Source: Gallionella sp. UBA4737
GTDB lineage: Bacteria > Pseudomonadota > Gammaproteobacteria > Burkholderiales > Gallionellaceae
Length of the DNA: 25,397 nt
NCBI GenBank assembly: GCA_002403995.1
Contig: DHIV01000069.1
Coordinates: forward strand, 532-25,928
Direction: 5' to 3'
Within the stretch, counting starts at the first letter, position 1, and each line of letters begins with the position of its first letter. The position numbers were made by a program, and so were the translations under genes. The notes below the pieces were generated by a model. It was not told the origin of the DNA and did no database searches. It saw nothing but the letters and a program-made list of their open reading frames with translations. Of this stretch, positions 1 through 7,666 are shown one piece after another.

Positions 1-74
1 AGCGGCTTTTCGCGTAACCCAACATCATCTATAAAGGCTGTTGGGTTACGCGAAAAGCCGCTAACCCAACCTAC
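1..74. repeat. Palindromic intergenic repeat, two inverted units
   Basis: Positions 1-24 and 39-62 are perfect 24-bp reverse complements around a 14-base loop. The right-hand unit also folds on itself: TTGGGTTA at 41-48 pairs with TAACCCAA at 62-69, and GCG with CGC inside it. Each arm is therefore a hairpin-forming unit and the pair forms a larger cruciform. The right unit runs to about position 74 and contains the stop codon of rfbD (TAG, read 73 to 71). Short GTAGGTTGGGTTA-type repeats are common between genes in proteobacteria; that resemblance is from memory. It may act as a transcription end or RNA stabiliser for rfbBD, but no T-tract follows. The left unit may be cut by the window edge. 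Confidence 0.85.
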
Positions 75-970
75 GATTTTTCCAGCACTTCGCTCAGCAT
101 GCGCTCCACACCGCTCTGCCACGATGGCAGATGAAGATCGAAAGCGCGCCGCAGCTTCGCGGTATCCATCCTTGAATTATGCGGACGTTTGGCGGGTGTG
201 GGGAAAGCGCTGGTGGGCACCGGCTTGATCGCATCGGGTGCGGCCTTGAGCGCGATGCCCGCACGCCGCGCATAGTCGATGACGAAGCTGGCGTAACCAT
301 GCCATGAAGTTTCGCCGCCCGCGACCAGATGATAAAGGCCGGACAGTTCCGGCCGCTGCCGCGCGGTCCTGATCGCATGAGCGGTGACATCGGCCAGCAG
401 ATCCGCCCCGGTGGGTGCGCCGATCTGGTCGTCGATCACGCTGAGACTGTCGCGCTCCCGGGCCAGCTTCAGCATGGTCCTGGCAAAGTTGCCGCCGCGC
501 GCGCCATACACCCAGCTGGTACGGAAGATAAGATGTTTGCACCCGGACTGTTGTATCAATTGCTCGCCTTCCAGCTTGGTCGCGCCGTACACACTGAGCG
601 GCCCAGTCGCATCGGTTTCCAGCCACGGCTTGTCGCCGCTGCCGTCGAACACATAGTCGGTGGAGTAATGCACCAGCCAGGCATTCGCCTGCCCGGCTTC
701 CTCTGCCAGCACACCGGGCGCGAGTGCGTTGATGGTGCGCACCAGTTGCGGCTCGCTCTCGGCCTTGTCCACTGAGGTATGCGCCGCAGCATTGACGATC
801 ACGTCCGGTTTGACGGTTCGCACCGTTCGCGCCAATCCTCCCAGATCGGTGAAGTCGCCGCAATAATCTTTGCTGTCGTGATCCAGTGCGATCAATTCGC
901 CCAGCGGCGCAAGACTGCGCTGCAGCTCCCAGCCGATCTGGCCATTCCTACCGAGCAGCAATATCTTCAT
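71..970 (-). CDS. rfbD: dTDP-4-dehydrorhamnose reductase RfbD/RmlD
   Basis: This enzyme performs the last step of dTDP-L-rhamnose synthesis, the NAD(P)H-dependent reduction of dTDP-4-dehydro-L-rhamnose, in the cytoplasm. The 299-residue protein is the normal family length. It has the Rossmann motif GRNGQIG (residues 7-13), the NAAAHTSVDKAE stretch (60-71), STDYVFDG (103-110) and the catalytic YGATK (Y128, K132). The ATG at 970 has GAGG about 7 bases upstream. It follows rfbB on the same strand after a 112-base gap that holds a hairpin. Its stop codon lies inside the palindromic repeat at the left edge, so the last codons may have been shaped by that repeat. rfbA and rfbC are not seen and may lie to the left or elsewhere. 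Confidence 0.95.
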   Translation of the reverse strand: MKILLLGRNGQIGWELQRSLAPLGELIALDHDSKDYCGDFTDLGGLARTVRTVKPDVIVNAAAHTSVDKAESEPQLVRTINALAPGVLAEEAGQANAWLVHYSTDYVFDGSGDKPWLETDATGPLSVYGATKLEGEQLIQQSGCKHLIFRTSWVYGARGGNFARTMLKLARERDSLSVIDDQIGAPTGADLLADVTAHAIRTARQRPELSGLYHLVAGGETSWHGYASFVIDYARRAGIALKAAPDAIKPVPTSAFPTPAKRPHNSRMDTAKLRRAFDLHLPSWQSGVERMLSEVLEKS

Positions 971-1012
971 TGAAGAGCCTCAAAGAGGAAGAGGTTGCCT
1001 AGCCAGATGCAA

Positions 1013-1051
1013 CCCCCTCTCCCTTCAAGGGAGAGGGGTAGGGGAGAGGAA
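1013..1051. repeat. C/G-rich hairpin repeat between rfbB and rfbD
   Basis: CCCCTCTCCC at 1014-1023 is the exact reverse complement of GGGAGAGGGG at 1029-1038, with TTCAA between. A partial further copy, GGGGAGAGG, follows at 1041-1049. The strong stem lies in the 112-base gap between rfbB and rfbD, so it could attenuate or stabilise the rfbBD message. No T-run follows on either strand, so it is not a classic terminator. The pyrimidine-rich style resembles the left end of the insert inside rfbB at about 1797-1835, but I cannot show they are one family. Confidence 0.7.
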
Positions 1052-1082
1052 GTAAAGTAGTTCCTTGCCGCGCCAGCGTGCA

Positions 1083-2249
1083 TCAGCTGCGCCCCGCGTA
1101 ATTCTTCTCGACCCAGTTGCGGTAATCACCCGATTGCACGTGGCTCACCCAATCCTGATTGTCGAGATACCACTGCACCGTCTTGCGTATGCCGGTTTCA
1201 AAAGTCTCGGCAGGTTTCCAGCCCAGTTCGCGCTCGATCTTGCGCGCGTCGATCGCATAGCGCCGGTCGTGGCCGGGACGGTCGGCGACGAAGGCGATCT
1301 GCTCGCGATAGGATTTTCCGTCGGCGCGCGGGCGCAATTCGTCGAGCAGCGCGCAGATGGTGTGCACGATGTCGAGATTGGCTTTCTCGTTCCAGCCGCC
1401 GACGTTGTATACCTCGCCCAGGCGGCCCTTGGCCAGCACACTGCGGATCGCGCTGCAATGATCCTTGACGTACAGCCAGTCGCGGATCTGCTGGCCATCG
1501 CCGTACACCGGCAGCGGCTTGCCCGCGAGCGCATTGACGATCATCAGCGGGATCAGCTTCTCGGGAAAGTGGTACGGGCCGTAGTTGTTGGAGCAGTTGG
1601 TGGTCAGCACCGGCAAGCCATAGGTGTGGTGGTAAGCGCGCACCAAATGGTCGCTGGCGGCCTTGCTCGCAGAGTAAGGGCTGTTCGGTTCGTAGCGATG
1701 GGTTTCGCTGAATGCCGGATCGTTCTTCGCGAGCGAGCCATATACCTCGTCGGTTGAGACATGCAGAAAGCGGAAAGCGTCTTGTGTGACACCCTGCCCC
1801 CTCGCAAGCTCTCCCCCAACCCCTCTGATAGAACTACTAGCCATTCGACTAGGCGGCAAAGCCGCCAAGTCGCTGGTTATCCCGCCTGCGGGCGAGGGGA
1901 GGTTTTGCCAGTAGCCGCGCACGGCCTCGAGCAGATGGAAGGTGCCGACGATGTTGGTCTGGATGAAATCTCCCGGCCCGTGGATGGAGCGATCCACATG
2001 GCTCTCCGCCGCAAAGTTGACGACAGCGCGCGGACGATGTTGCGCCAGCAATCTTTCCACCACAGTCGCATCGCCGATATCGCCTTGCACGAAGATATGG
2101 CGCGCATCGTCCTTGAGCGCAGCAAGATTTTCCAGATTGCCCGCGTAAGTCAGCTTGTCCAGATTGATAACGGCCTCACCGCTTTGCGCGAGCCAGTCCA
2201 GAACAAAGTTAGAACCGATGAATCCCGCCCCGCCTGTTACTAATATCAT
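1083..2249 (-). CDS. rfbB: dTDP-glucose 4,6-dehydratase RfbB/RmlB with in-frame insert
   Basis: RfbB converts dTDP-glucose to dTDP-4-keto-6-deoxyglucose, the second step of the dTDP-rhamnose pathway. Clear signatures are TGGAGFIGS (residues 5-13), AAESHVDRSI near 80-89, the catalytic STDEVYG (165-171), YSASK (Y192, K196), and the long conserved NCSNNYGPYHFPEKLIP and YVKDH regions. The protein is 388 residues, against about 350-360 usual for the family. The surplus lies between RGYWQ (111-115) and DAFRFLHVS (157-165), where homologues have a short loop; here about 41 residues fill it, encoded by a palindrome-rich stretch (see the separate entry). The frame is intact, so the enzyme may still work. 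The start is ATG at 2249; an AGAGG lies about 12 bases upstream. It is likely co-transcribed with rfbD. Confidence 0.95.
   Translation of the reverse strand: MILVTGGAGFIGSNFVLDWLAQSGEAVINLDKLTYAGNLENLAALKDDARHIFVQGDIGDATVVERLLAQHRPRAVVNFAAESHVDRSIHGPGDFIQTNIVGTFHLLEAVRGYWQNLPSPAGGITSDLAALPPSRMASSSIRGVGGELARGQGVTQDAFRFLHVSTDEVYGSLAKNDPAFSETHRYEPNSPYSASKAASDHLVRAYHHTYGLPVLTTNCSNNYGPYHFPEKLIPLMIVNALAGKPLPVYGDGQQIRDWLYVKDHCSAIRSVLAKGRLGEVYNVGGWNEKANLDIVHTICALLDELRPRADGKSYREQIAFVADRPGHDRRYAIDARKIERELGWKPAETFETGIRKTVQWYLDNQDWVSHVQSGDYRNWVEKNYAGRS
1785..1905. repeat. Palindromic element inserted in frame within rfbB
   Basis: This stretch encodes the extra RfbB residues 116-156. Its flanks form an inverted repeat: CCCCTCGC at 1798-1805 and GCGAGGGG at 1892-1899. 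Inside are a perfect GGCGGC-AAA-GCCGCC hairpin (1852-1866) and a CCCGC-CT-GCGGG hairpin (1881-1892). The composition looks like an intergenic palindromic repeat and not like enzyme coding sequence. The encoded peptide is rich in Gly, Ser, Arg and Ala and has no relation to RmlB. The exact ends and any target duplication cannot be set without homologous sequences. Confidence 0.7.
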
Positions 2250-2635
2250 GTTCTTTAATTACCTCTGACGAGGTCCGTAATTTGAATAGTCAGGAGTGAT
2301 TATATTCGATGTGCTCTGCAGGTCATATACGCCCCTGCTTCGTACAACCCCTTCTGATCAATTGCAGGAATTGCATCAATGTCGGCTCCGGCGACGGCAC
2401 GATAAAAGAAACTTGCCAAGAATAATTCGCTTACTTCACAATTTGTTCCATTGCCGCCTTACCAGTTAAACTGTCAAGTGGCGGCCTCGTGATTATCCGG
2501 GTTTCGTAAACTATATTTCGCAGGCAACGCCTGCCTTCCATCGTAAATAAAAATTATTAATTCATATGAAGTATTTTCAGCAAAGTTCACAACTCAATTC
2601 TGGATCAGTAATAAGATGTTGCTGAGGATATAAAT
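2250..2635. other. Intergenic region between rfbB and the plus-strand epimerase
   Basis: No gene is supported in these 386 bases, which separate two divergently transcribed genes and should hold both promoters. Small structures seen are an interrupted dyad at 2257-2282 (AATTAC / GTAATT with ACCTC / GAGGT inside) in the rfbB leader, and a perfect GCAGGC-AAC-GCCTGC hairpin at 2520-2534. On the minus strand about 45 codons (roughly 2440 down to 2303) are open and protein-like, but no ATG, GTG or TTG is placed to start them, so they may be a gene relic. The right end, 2540-2580, is AT-rich, as expected upstream of the plus-strand gene. Confidence 0.6.
2299..2326 (-). promoter_or_regulatory. Candidate sigma-70 promoter for rfbBD
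   Basis: On the minus strand there is a perfect TATAAT (2304-2299). An ATGACC box, four of six matches to TTGACA, lies 16 bases upstream (2326-2321). The rfbB ATG is about 50 bases downstream, and the leader between them contains the dyad at 2257-2282. The -10 is convincing and the -35 is weak; this is pattern matching by eye. Confidence 0.35.
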
Positions 2636-3577
2636 ATGAAATATGTGATTTTTGGCGGTGGCGGATTTATCGGTTCATCGATTGCGGATCGGTTACTGAA
2701 GGATGGGCACGAACTCAGGATTTTTGAAAGGCCCAGAGTCATACCCTACCGAAAGTTTGCCGAATCTGAGAGGGTGGAATGGATCGCGGGTGATTTTTCA
2801 AGTGTCCATGATGTTAGCGATGCCATCAATGGTGTGGATGTTGTGTTGCACCTGATTTCGACGACGTTGCCAAAAAATTCCAACGATGATCCTGTCTACG
2901 ATGTCCAGAGCAACGTCGTAGCAACGCTGCAAATGCTAAACCTAATGGTCATCAAAAAAATCCCGAAGATCGTTTTTATTTCTTCCGGCGGCACGGTATA
3001 CGGCATTCCCAAGTATTTGCCTATCGATGAAAAGCATCCAACCGACCCTTTGACGTCATACGGAATCACCAAACTGGCCATTGAAAAATATCTGCACCTG
3101 TTCTCGCATTTGCACGGAATCAAAGCGATCTCACTGCGAGTTTCAAATTCATATGGTGAACGCCAGCGTATCGAAACCGCACAGGGTGCCATCGGGGTGT
3201 TTATCCACCGCGCCCTCAAAGGCATGCCTTTGGATATCTGGGGTGACGGGAGCGTTAGACGGGATTACATCCATGTGAGCGATGTAGCCGAGGCATTTGT
3301 TCGGGCGGTGGAATATTCAGGGCCAGAGAGCATTTTCAACATCAGTTCCGGTTACGGCACCAGTTTAAATGAGTTGATCGTTATGCTTGAGAAAGTGCTC
3401 GGCAAATCCATCGAACGTCGTTATCTTCCTCCCCGCCTGTTTGATGTTCCGGCAAGCGTGCTAAACAATGACTTGGCACGTAAGGATTTGAAGTGGGCGC
3501 CGTCGATATCCATTCAAGATGGCATAGCCCGTACGGCAGAGTGGATGAAACTGGAGTTGACGAGGCAAGCCCGTTAA
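2636..3577 (+). CDS. NAD-dependent epimerase/dehydratase (extended SDR)
   Basis: This 313-residue SDR enzyme probably epimerises or dehydrates a nucleotide sugar. It shows GGGGFIGS (7-14) for NAD binding, ISSGGTVYG (115-123) and the catalytic YGITK (Y142, K146), followed by LRVSNSYGERQ and the RRDYIHVSDVAEA region typical of UDP-glucose 4-epimerase relatives. Substrate cannot be told from sequence. The start ATG has GAGGA about 7 bases upstream. It is the only plus-strand gene in the cluster. It diverges from rfbB and converges with the long minus-strand cluster, whose last gene ends 148 bases away. Its base composition is visibly less GC-rich than rfbB, rfbD or galE, which suggests a separate origin. 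Confidence 0.9.
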   Translation: MKYVIFGGGGFIGSSIADRLLKDGHELRIFERPRVIPYRKFAESERVEWIAGDFSSVHDVSDAINGVDVVLHLISTTLPKNSNDDPVYDVQSNVVATLQMLNLMVIKKIPKIVFISSGGTVYGIPKYLPIDEKHPTDPLTSYGITKLAIEKYLHLFSHLHGIKAISLRVSNSYGERQRIETAQGAIGVFIHRALKGMPLDIWGDGSVRRDYIHVSDVAEAFVRAVEYSGPESIFNISSGYGTSLNELIVMLEKVLGKSIERRYLPPRLFDVPASVLNNDLARKDLKWAPSISIQDGIARTAEWMKLELTRQAR

Positions 3578-3664
3578 ATTGCTCCGGTATCGGCGTCCAT
3601 ATGGAAATTTATTGAAGGCCTGACAATTATTTCCACCAATGCTTCAACATGATCGATCATTCGC

Positions 3665-3727
3665 GATATTGCGGCGCACGGTCATGATTTTGCATTTTTC
3701 AACATGCAAAGTACAACACGCAATATC
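3665..3727. terminator. Nested inverted repeats between convergent genes
   Basis: GATATTGCG at 3665-3673 pairs with CGCAATATC at 3719-3727. Inside it TTTGCAT at 3689-3695 pairs with ATGCAAA at 3704-3710. The structure fills the gap between the plus-strand epimerase and the end of the minus-strand cluster. The outer arm overlaps the last codon and stop of the minus-strand gene. Position suggests a bidirectional transcription end, but the stems are short and there is no strong T-tract. Confidence 0.35.
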
Positions 3728-4679
3728 AGGACTTATGGCGGTGGTTATACCAATCCGCCGTGGCGCGCAAGCCCTGCTCCAGCGTATACGGCGGGACCCA
3801 ACCAAGTTCGCCGCGTATCTTTTGGTCGTTCACGCGCAACGAGCCGAACAATCTTTCCATCTGTTGTGCACGGCCCAGCATGGTTGCCGCGGCGCGCAAC
3901 AGACCGGGAGGAAAATTGAACGAGCGGCTGCGGCGGCCCAAAGCATGCGCGATCTTCTCCACCAGCATCGCAGCCGAAACATCTTCGCCATCGCTGACCA
4001 GATAAATCTGCCCGGCTGCGGCGGAATGAGTCGCGCAGACGACCAAAGCATCTGCCAGGTTGCCCACATACACGAGACTGCGCAGATTGTTCGCACCCGC
4101 CAGCGGTAGCGGAATCCCCTTGTCTATCGCAGCCAGCAAGCGGAAAAAATTCCCCTTCACGCCCGGGCCATATACCAGCGGCGGGCGCACGATCACGATC
4201 TCAAGCCCGGTTTCTTTGGCAATCCGTTGCAAGACCTGTTCGGCCTGCAGTTTCGAGATGGCGTATGGATCCTGCGGATCGGGCTCGTCTGTTTCGGCAA
4301 GGGGTCGCGCTCCAGTGCTTTCCCCGTTCACCTTGATCGAACTCACATAGACCAAGCGCTTTACCCCTGCATTTGCCGCCTGCTGCGCCAGATTCGACGT
4401 GCCGTACAAATTGACCTTGAGAAATTCCGTCAGCGGATCGGCGGCCTTGTCTTTCATCACATGCACCCGCGCGGCGAGGTGGATCACGGTATCCACACCA
4501 CGCAGCGCATCGGCCCATTTCGTCTCGGCATCGATCGCCCCCACTATCACCGTTTCACCATGCGCGGATAATTGACCATGCGAGCGCATCGCTGCCCTGA
4601 CCGATAGTCCCTGCCGCCGCAGCTCGGCGCAGAGCGGCTTGCCAACAAATCCGTTCGCACCGGTCACCAGTAATCTCAT
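3726..4679 (-). CDS. NAD-dependent sugar epimerase (WcaG/WbpV-like SDR)
   Basis: This 317-residue SDR is a nucleotide-sugar epimerase or reductase, probably UDP-sugar 4-epimerase-like. Motifs are TGANGFVG (6-13), VIHLAARVHV (65-74), VSSIKVNGE (112-120) and the catalytic YAISK (Y139, K143). The SSIKVNGE plus YAISKLQAEQ pattern recalls Pseudomonas WbpV and related O-antigen Gne-type proteins (family memory, not a search). The reading frame is open upstream to 5027, but that extension lies inside the acyltransferase gene. The ATG at 4679 directly precedes the Rossmann strand and overlaps the acyltransferase stop as ATGA, so translational coupling is likely. It is the last gene of the long minus-strand run. 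Confidence 0.88.
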   Translation of the reverse strand: MRLLVTGANGFVGKPLCAELRRQGLSVRAAMRSHGQLSAHGETVIVGAIDAETKWADALRGVDTVIHLAARVHVMKDKAADPLTEFLKVNLYGTSNLAQQAANAGVKRLVYVSSIKVNGESTGARPLAETDEPDPQDPYAISKLQAEQVLQRIAKETGLEIVIVRPPLVYGPGVKGNFFRLLAAIDKGIPLPLAGANNLRSLVYVGNLADALVVCATHSAAAGQIYLVSDGEDVSAAMLVEKIAHALGRRSRSFNFPPGLLRAAATMLGRAQQMERLFGSLRVNDQKIRGELGWVPPYTLEQGLRATADWYNHRHKS

Positions 4680-5770
4680 GGCGGGCTGACCTTGTTCACC
4701 GCTACATAGTGAGAGGATTTGCGCAGGAACGGTTTCTCTATGAAGTGCCAGAACAGAAATGCCACCGTCAACACCAATGAACCGGCCACAACCAGCATTA
4801 CCCAAGGAGATTCCCTGAATAATCCATAGGCGATCAGAGTCTGCAAGATCGGGAAATGAACGATATAAATTCCATAAGAGAAATCGCCATATTTGCCAAA
4901 GTTCCCGAGGTAAGGAAAGACGCAGGCGAAGTAAACAACGATCACGCCCAGCGCAACAGGCTGTATGGCTGTCCAGGGCAGCCAGCTTTGCAATGCAAAA
5001 CAAGCCACAGCAAAACCTGCAAGCCACAGGCGATATTTGACCAGGTATTGAAAATAATAATAGCCAGCCGCACCTGCTATGAAATAAGCAAGCTGCCCGG
5101 GAAGCTGGCGCTGCAATTCAAGATAGAAACCTGACCCGGTTTTGCCCGCCATCCCGCCCACGACCATGGAATAAATCACCGAGCAAATATACAGGGCGAG
5201 TAACACCGGCAATCGTCCCGCGCTGCGGAACGCAATAACGGCAAGCGGCACAAACAGATAAAACATCACCTCGATCTTCAACGTCCACAGCGCGCCGTTC
5301 ACCGCCTGAAGGCTATTGCCTGCGAACAAACCCGGCAAGTCAGGCTGAAGGAAATTCAGGAACAGCAGATTGCTCGCGATATATTTCAATACCGGCCAGG
5401 AAAAATATCCCGTCCAGGGCAGCGCGGTAAAGACTGCGCCCAAAAGAGCGCAGATCACCACGACAGAAAAATATGCGGGGTAGATCCGCCGCACTCTTTT
5501 ACTGAAATAGCTTTTTGCATCGCGTGAATTTTCATAGCTCATGAAGATCAAAAAACCGCTGACCACAAAGAACGATTTGACTGCTATATCGGTGGATAGC
5601 AGGTTGCTCAGCACAGAGAGGCTCTGCTCCCCGGACAGCACATGGGCGTGCACCAAAAACACTACGAAGGCAAACAGGAAGCGCAGCAAATCGAAATTAT
5701 TTTGCCGCTGCCAGGCGTCCGGAGTAAATGACTCCTTCAACTGTTCTGCAGCATGAACACGAGCCACCAT
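4676..5770 (-). CDS. Acyltransferase 3 family membrane protein
   Basis: This integral membrane O-acyltransferase (OafA/NodX-type) probably adds acetyl or another acyl group to a sugar of the surface glycan. The 364-residue protein begins with a hydrophilic tail, then the family hallmark NNFDLLRFLFA followed by a His in FLVHAHVL. About ten hydrophobic segments cover the rest, ending with the HFPILQTLIAYGLF and FWHFIEKP regions common in the family. Length is normal. Two starts are possible: TTG at 5776, overlapping the previous stop, and ATG at 5770. GGAAGG lies 10 bases before the ATG and 4 before the TTG; I chose ATG. The end overlaps the epimerase start (ATGA). Confidence 0.9.
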   Translation of the reverse strand: MVARVHAAEQLKESFTPDAWQRQNNFDLLRFLFAFVVFLVHAHVLSGEQSLSVLSNLLSTDIAVKSFFVVSGFLIFMSYENSRDAKSYFSKRVRRIYPAYFSVVVICALLGAVFTALPWTGYFSWPVLKYIASNLLFLNFLQPDLPGLFAGNSLQAVNGALWTLKIEVMFYLFVPLAVIAFRSAGRLPVLLALYICSVIYSMVVGGMAGKTGSGFYLELQRQLPGQLAYFIAGAAGYYYFQYLVKYRLWLAGFAVACFALQSWLPWTAIQPVALGVIVVYFACVFPYLGNFGKYGDFSYGIYIVHFPILQTLIAYGLFRESPWVMLVVAGSLVLTVAFLFWHFIEKPFLRKSSHYVAVNKVSPP

Positions 5771-5772
5771 TA

Positions 5773-6753
5773 TCAAACGACCTTCCTGATCCAGAAAGAG
5801 CCGGGTTCACAATGCGCTATATTTTCTCCCAGCATTGGAAACTTTGCCGCCAGTTCGGCCGGATGCCGATGTTTCAGGAAATTCAATGCTGCGATAATCT
5901 CAAACTCGAAGTTGCAGGACAGGAATGCTTCCAGCAGATACTGTTCATTCCACAGCTTGACCTCATCGATCAGCCATTGATCGAGATAATCCCGTGGCGT
6001 GAAAATGTCATGGATGTGCACCAGCACGCCGGACCGGAGCGTCGGCAGGACTTCAAGGTACTCGCACAGAACATCGCCCTGCGGACGGATCACGTGCGAG
6101 GAATCGATGAACAAAATATCGTTCTCCCCCAGCTCAAGGAACAGTTGCTTATCCATTTGCTCGACTCTCTGCCGCAGCACCTCGATCCCCGATATGTCCT
6201 TCAGCCATCCCATTTCATACGGTTCGATGCAGACATGGCGGCAGACGTAAGCGGCATCCTCGCGCCGGTTTTGTTCCACCGCCTCATGCGCCATCAGCGT
6301 GGAAAATCCACTGCCGATCTCGATGATACGCCTGGGCTTATACAGGCGAATGAGGCTGTAAAGGCATTCGGCATCCCCTTCGATAAAATTGGGATTGCCG
6401 TAATAAAAGGACGCGCCATCAGACGGTGTGCGAGGAAAGCGCCTTAGCTCATCCGCATAATCAAAGCGCGCAAGCAACGCCAGCTGCGCCGCCTCGTTCA
6501 TGTCGATCCCCGGAAGAAGCCGCTCCTCGCGCAATGAACGAAACAGGTGGGCGGGGTAGTTGAACATCGGCTCGTAATAATGATCGCGAATCGGATAGAT
6601 TCCCACCCGGTTGAAAATGGCCTTGCTGACCGGCATGCGCCAGATACCAAGCCGGCGCACGACTTTCATCAGCGCGGCGGCCATAAGCACCAGCGGCGCA
6701 AGAATCCAATCCACAATCGGTACCGCAATATTCGCCGCGTAACGTTTCCACAT
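5773..6753 (-). CDS. Class I SAM-dependent methyltransferase
   Basis: This 326-residue protein has an N-terminal hydrophobic stretch (about residues 8-30, possible membrane association) and a central Rossmann methyltransferase domain. The SAM motif I is IIEIGSGFST (about 143-152), an acidic CIEPYE segment follows, and ILFIDSSHVI is the later core strand. It looks like the Methyltransf_24 group, whose members sit in polysaccharide clusters and methylate sugars or their modifications. The target is unknown. ATG at 6753 has AAGGAA 6 bases upstream. The TTG two codons earlier sits against that site, so it was not used. The stop overlaps the possible TTG start of the acyltransferase. Confidence 0.85.
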   Translation of the reverse strand: MWKRYAANIAVPIVDWILAPLVLMAAALMKVVRRLGIWRMPVSKAIFNRVGIYPIRDHYYEPMFNYPAHLFRSLREERLLPGIDMNEAAQLALLARFDYADELRRFPRTPSDGASFYYGNPNFIEGDAECLYSLIRLYKPRRIIEIGSGFSTLMAHEAVEQNRREDAAYVCRHVCIEPYEMGWLKDISGIEVLRQRVEQMDKQLFLELGENDILFIDSSHVIRPQGDVLCEYLEVLPTLRSGVLVHIHDIFTPRDYLDQWLIDEVKLWNEQYLLEAFLSCNFEFEIIAALNFLKHRHPAELAAKFPMLGENIAHCEPGSFWIRKVV

Positions 6754-6783
6754 AAACAATTCCTTTTATATTTCAGGTTCCCT

Positions 6784-7545
6784 TTATTTGCGGTGCCGCA
6801 ATTGCCGGTATACAGGCGAAAAGAAAAAACGCAAAACACTCGCCACATGCCACCACAAATAGCGCGGATTGGTATGGCTGGACCGCCGCGCATGATGAAC
6901 CACCGATACTTCATGGCACAATGCCACGCGATAGCCACGCAGCGTCAGCCTCGCACACAGGTCGACATCCTCGTAATAGAGAAAGAACCCCGTATCGAAT
7001 CCCCCGATTTCACGAAAGACACCGCTTGGAATCAACATGAACATCCCGCCCACCCAATCGGGAAAGATAGTCTCATCTTTCAGCACATAATCGCCACCCT
7101 TGCATCTGCCGAATACCTTGCACAGTATCTTGAGCGGAGTCGGAAAACGACGCGCGCTATCTTCCACCGCACCGCTTTCGCCCAGCACAACCGGGGCCGC
7201 CACGGCAATGAAAGGATTCTGCAGGCACGACAGCAAAGCCGGGAAAGGGTCCCCGTCGAACCGGATGTCCGGGTTCAGCACGCAAAAATATTGTCCGGCT
7301 GCCTGAACGAATGCCTGATTGTGATTGGCCGCGAATCCCAGCGGCGCCGGGTTGCGGATAACCCTTACCGGAAACGAAAAGCCGTCCGCAGCGAACGGCA
7401 GCGTCTCGGGCTGATTCAGCGTGAGCAAGACTTCCAGCGGACAGGTCTTGCAGTGCTTGTCCAGATCAGCCAGCAACGCTTTGAGCAGATTGGCCTGCAA
7501 GTGACTGACGATCGAGATCGAAATTATTGGCGATGCTGTCGACAA
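6784..7545 (-). CDS. Family 2 glycosyltransferase, rhamnosyltransferase-like
   Basis: This GT-A fold enzyme transfers a sugar, perhaps rhamnose, to the growing glycan on the inner membrane face. The first strand IISISIVSH (7-15) opens the protein. Next come VRVIRNPAPLGFAANHN (60-76), the metal-binding NPDIRF (91-96), the acceptor region VGGMFMLIP (165-173) and the YYEDVDLCAR catalytic segment (190-199). This pattern matches WbbL-type rhamnosyltransferases. At 253 residues it is slightly short. The only start before the first strand is TTG at 7545, with no clear ribosome site. Its 5' 180 bases are visibly similar to the truncated gene at 8714-9007, so the two are duplicates or relatives. The TTG start may reflect rearrangement at this boundary. 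Confidence 0.85.
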   Translation of the reverse strand: MSTASPIISISIVSHLQANLLKALLADLDKHCKTCPLEVLLTLNQPETLPFAADGFSFPVRVIRNPAPLGFAANHNQAFVQAAGQYFCVLNPDIRFDGDPFPALLSCLQNPFIAVAAPVVLGESGAVEDSARRFPTPLKILCKVFGRCKGGDYVLKDETIFPDWVGGMFMLIPSGVFREIGGFDTGFFLYYEDVDLCARLTLRGYRVALCHEVSVVHHARRSSHTNPRYLWWHVASVLRFFFSPVYRQLRHRK

Positions 7546-7666
7546 AGGGTTATACCAAACCTTTCCGGGTTTCCGTCAATGGATCTGCGCCATTGGATTT
7601 ATGCGCGGTTGCCAGGTCAACGCTGAAGCAGAATCCGCAGCCTGAATAGCAGGACGTATCCGAAGA

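Noticed and set aside
1761..2243. Plus-strand open frame opposite rfbB
   Set aside because: Antisense to conserved rfbB codons; no motif and no ribosome site.
4680..5027. N-terminal extension of the epimerase at 3726-4679
   Set aside because: The extra codons lie wholly inside the acyltransferase gene and would precede the Rossmann strand with Cys/Arg-rich nonsense; the ATGA overlap start is normal for this operon.
7548..7558. 11-base match GGTTATACCAA shared with 3743-3753
   Set aside because: At 3743 it encodes the conserved DWYN end of the epimerase; an 11-base match with no extension is probably chance, so not an attachment site.
7577..7595. CAATGG/CCATTG hairpin upstream of the TTG-start glycosyltransferase
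   Set aside because: Only six base pairs with a seven-base loop and no T-run; too weak to call a terminator or operator.
6547..7626. Long plus-strand open frame (359 codons) opposite the methyltransferase and glycosyltransferase
   Set aside because: It spans two real minus-strand genes with clear domain motifs; its translation is rich in His, Arg and Gln with no recognisable domain, as expected of an antisense shadow. The same holds for 9154-10134 and 15312-15926.
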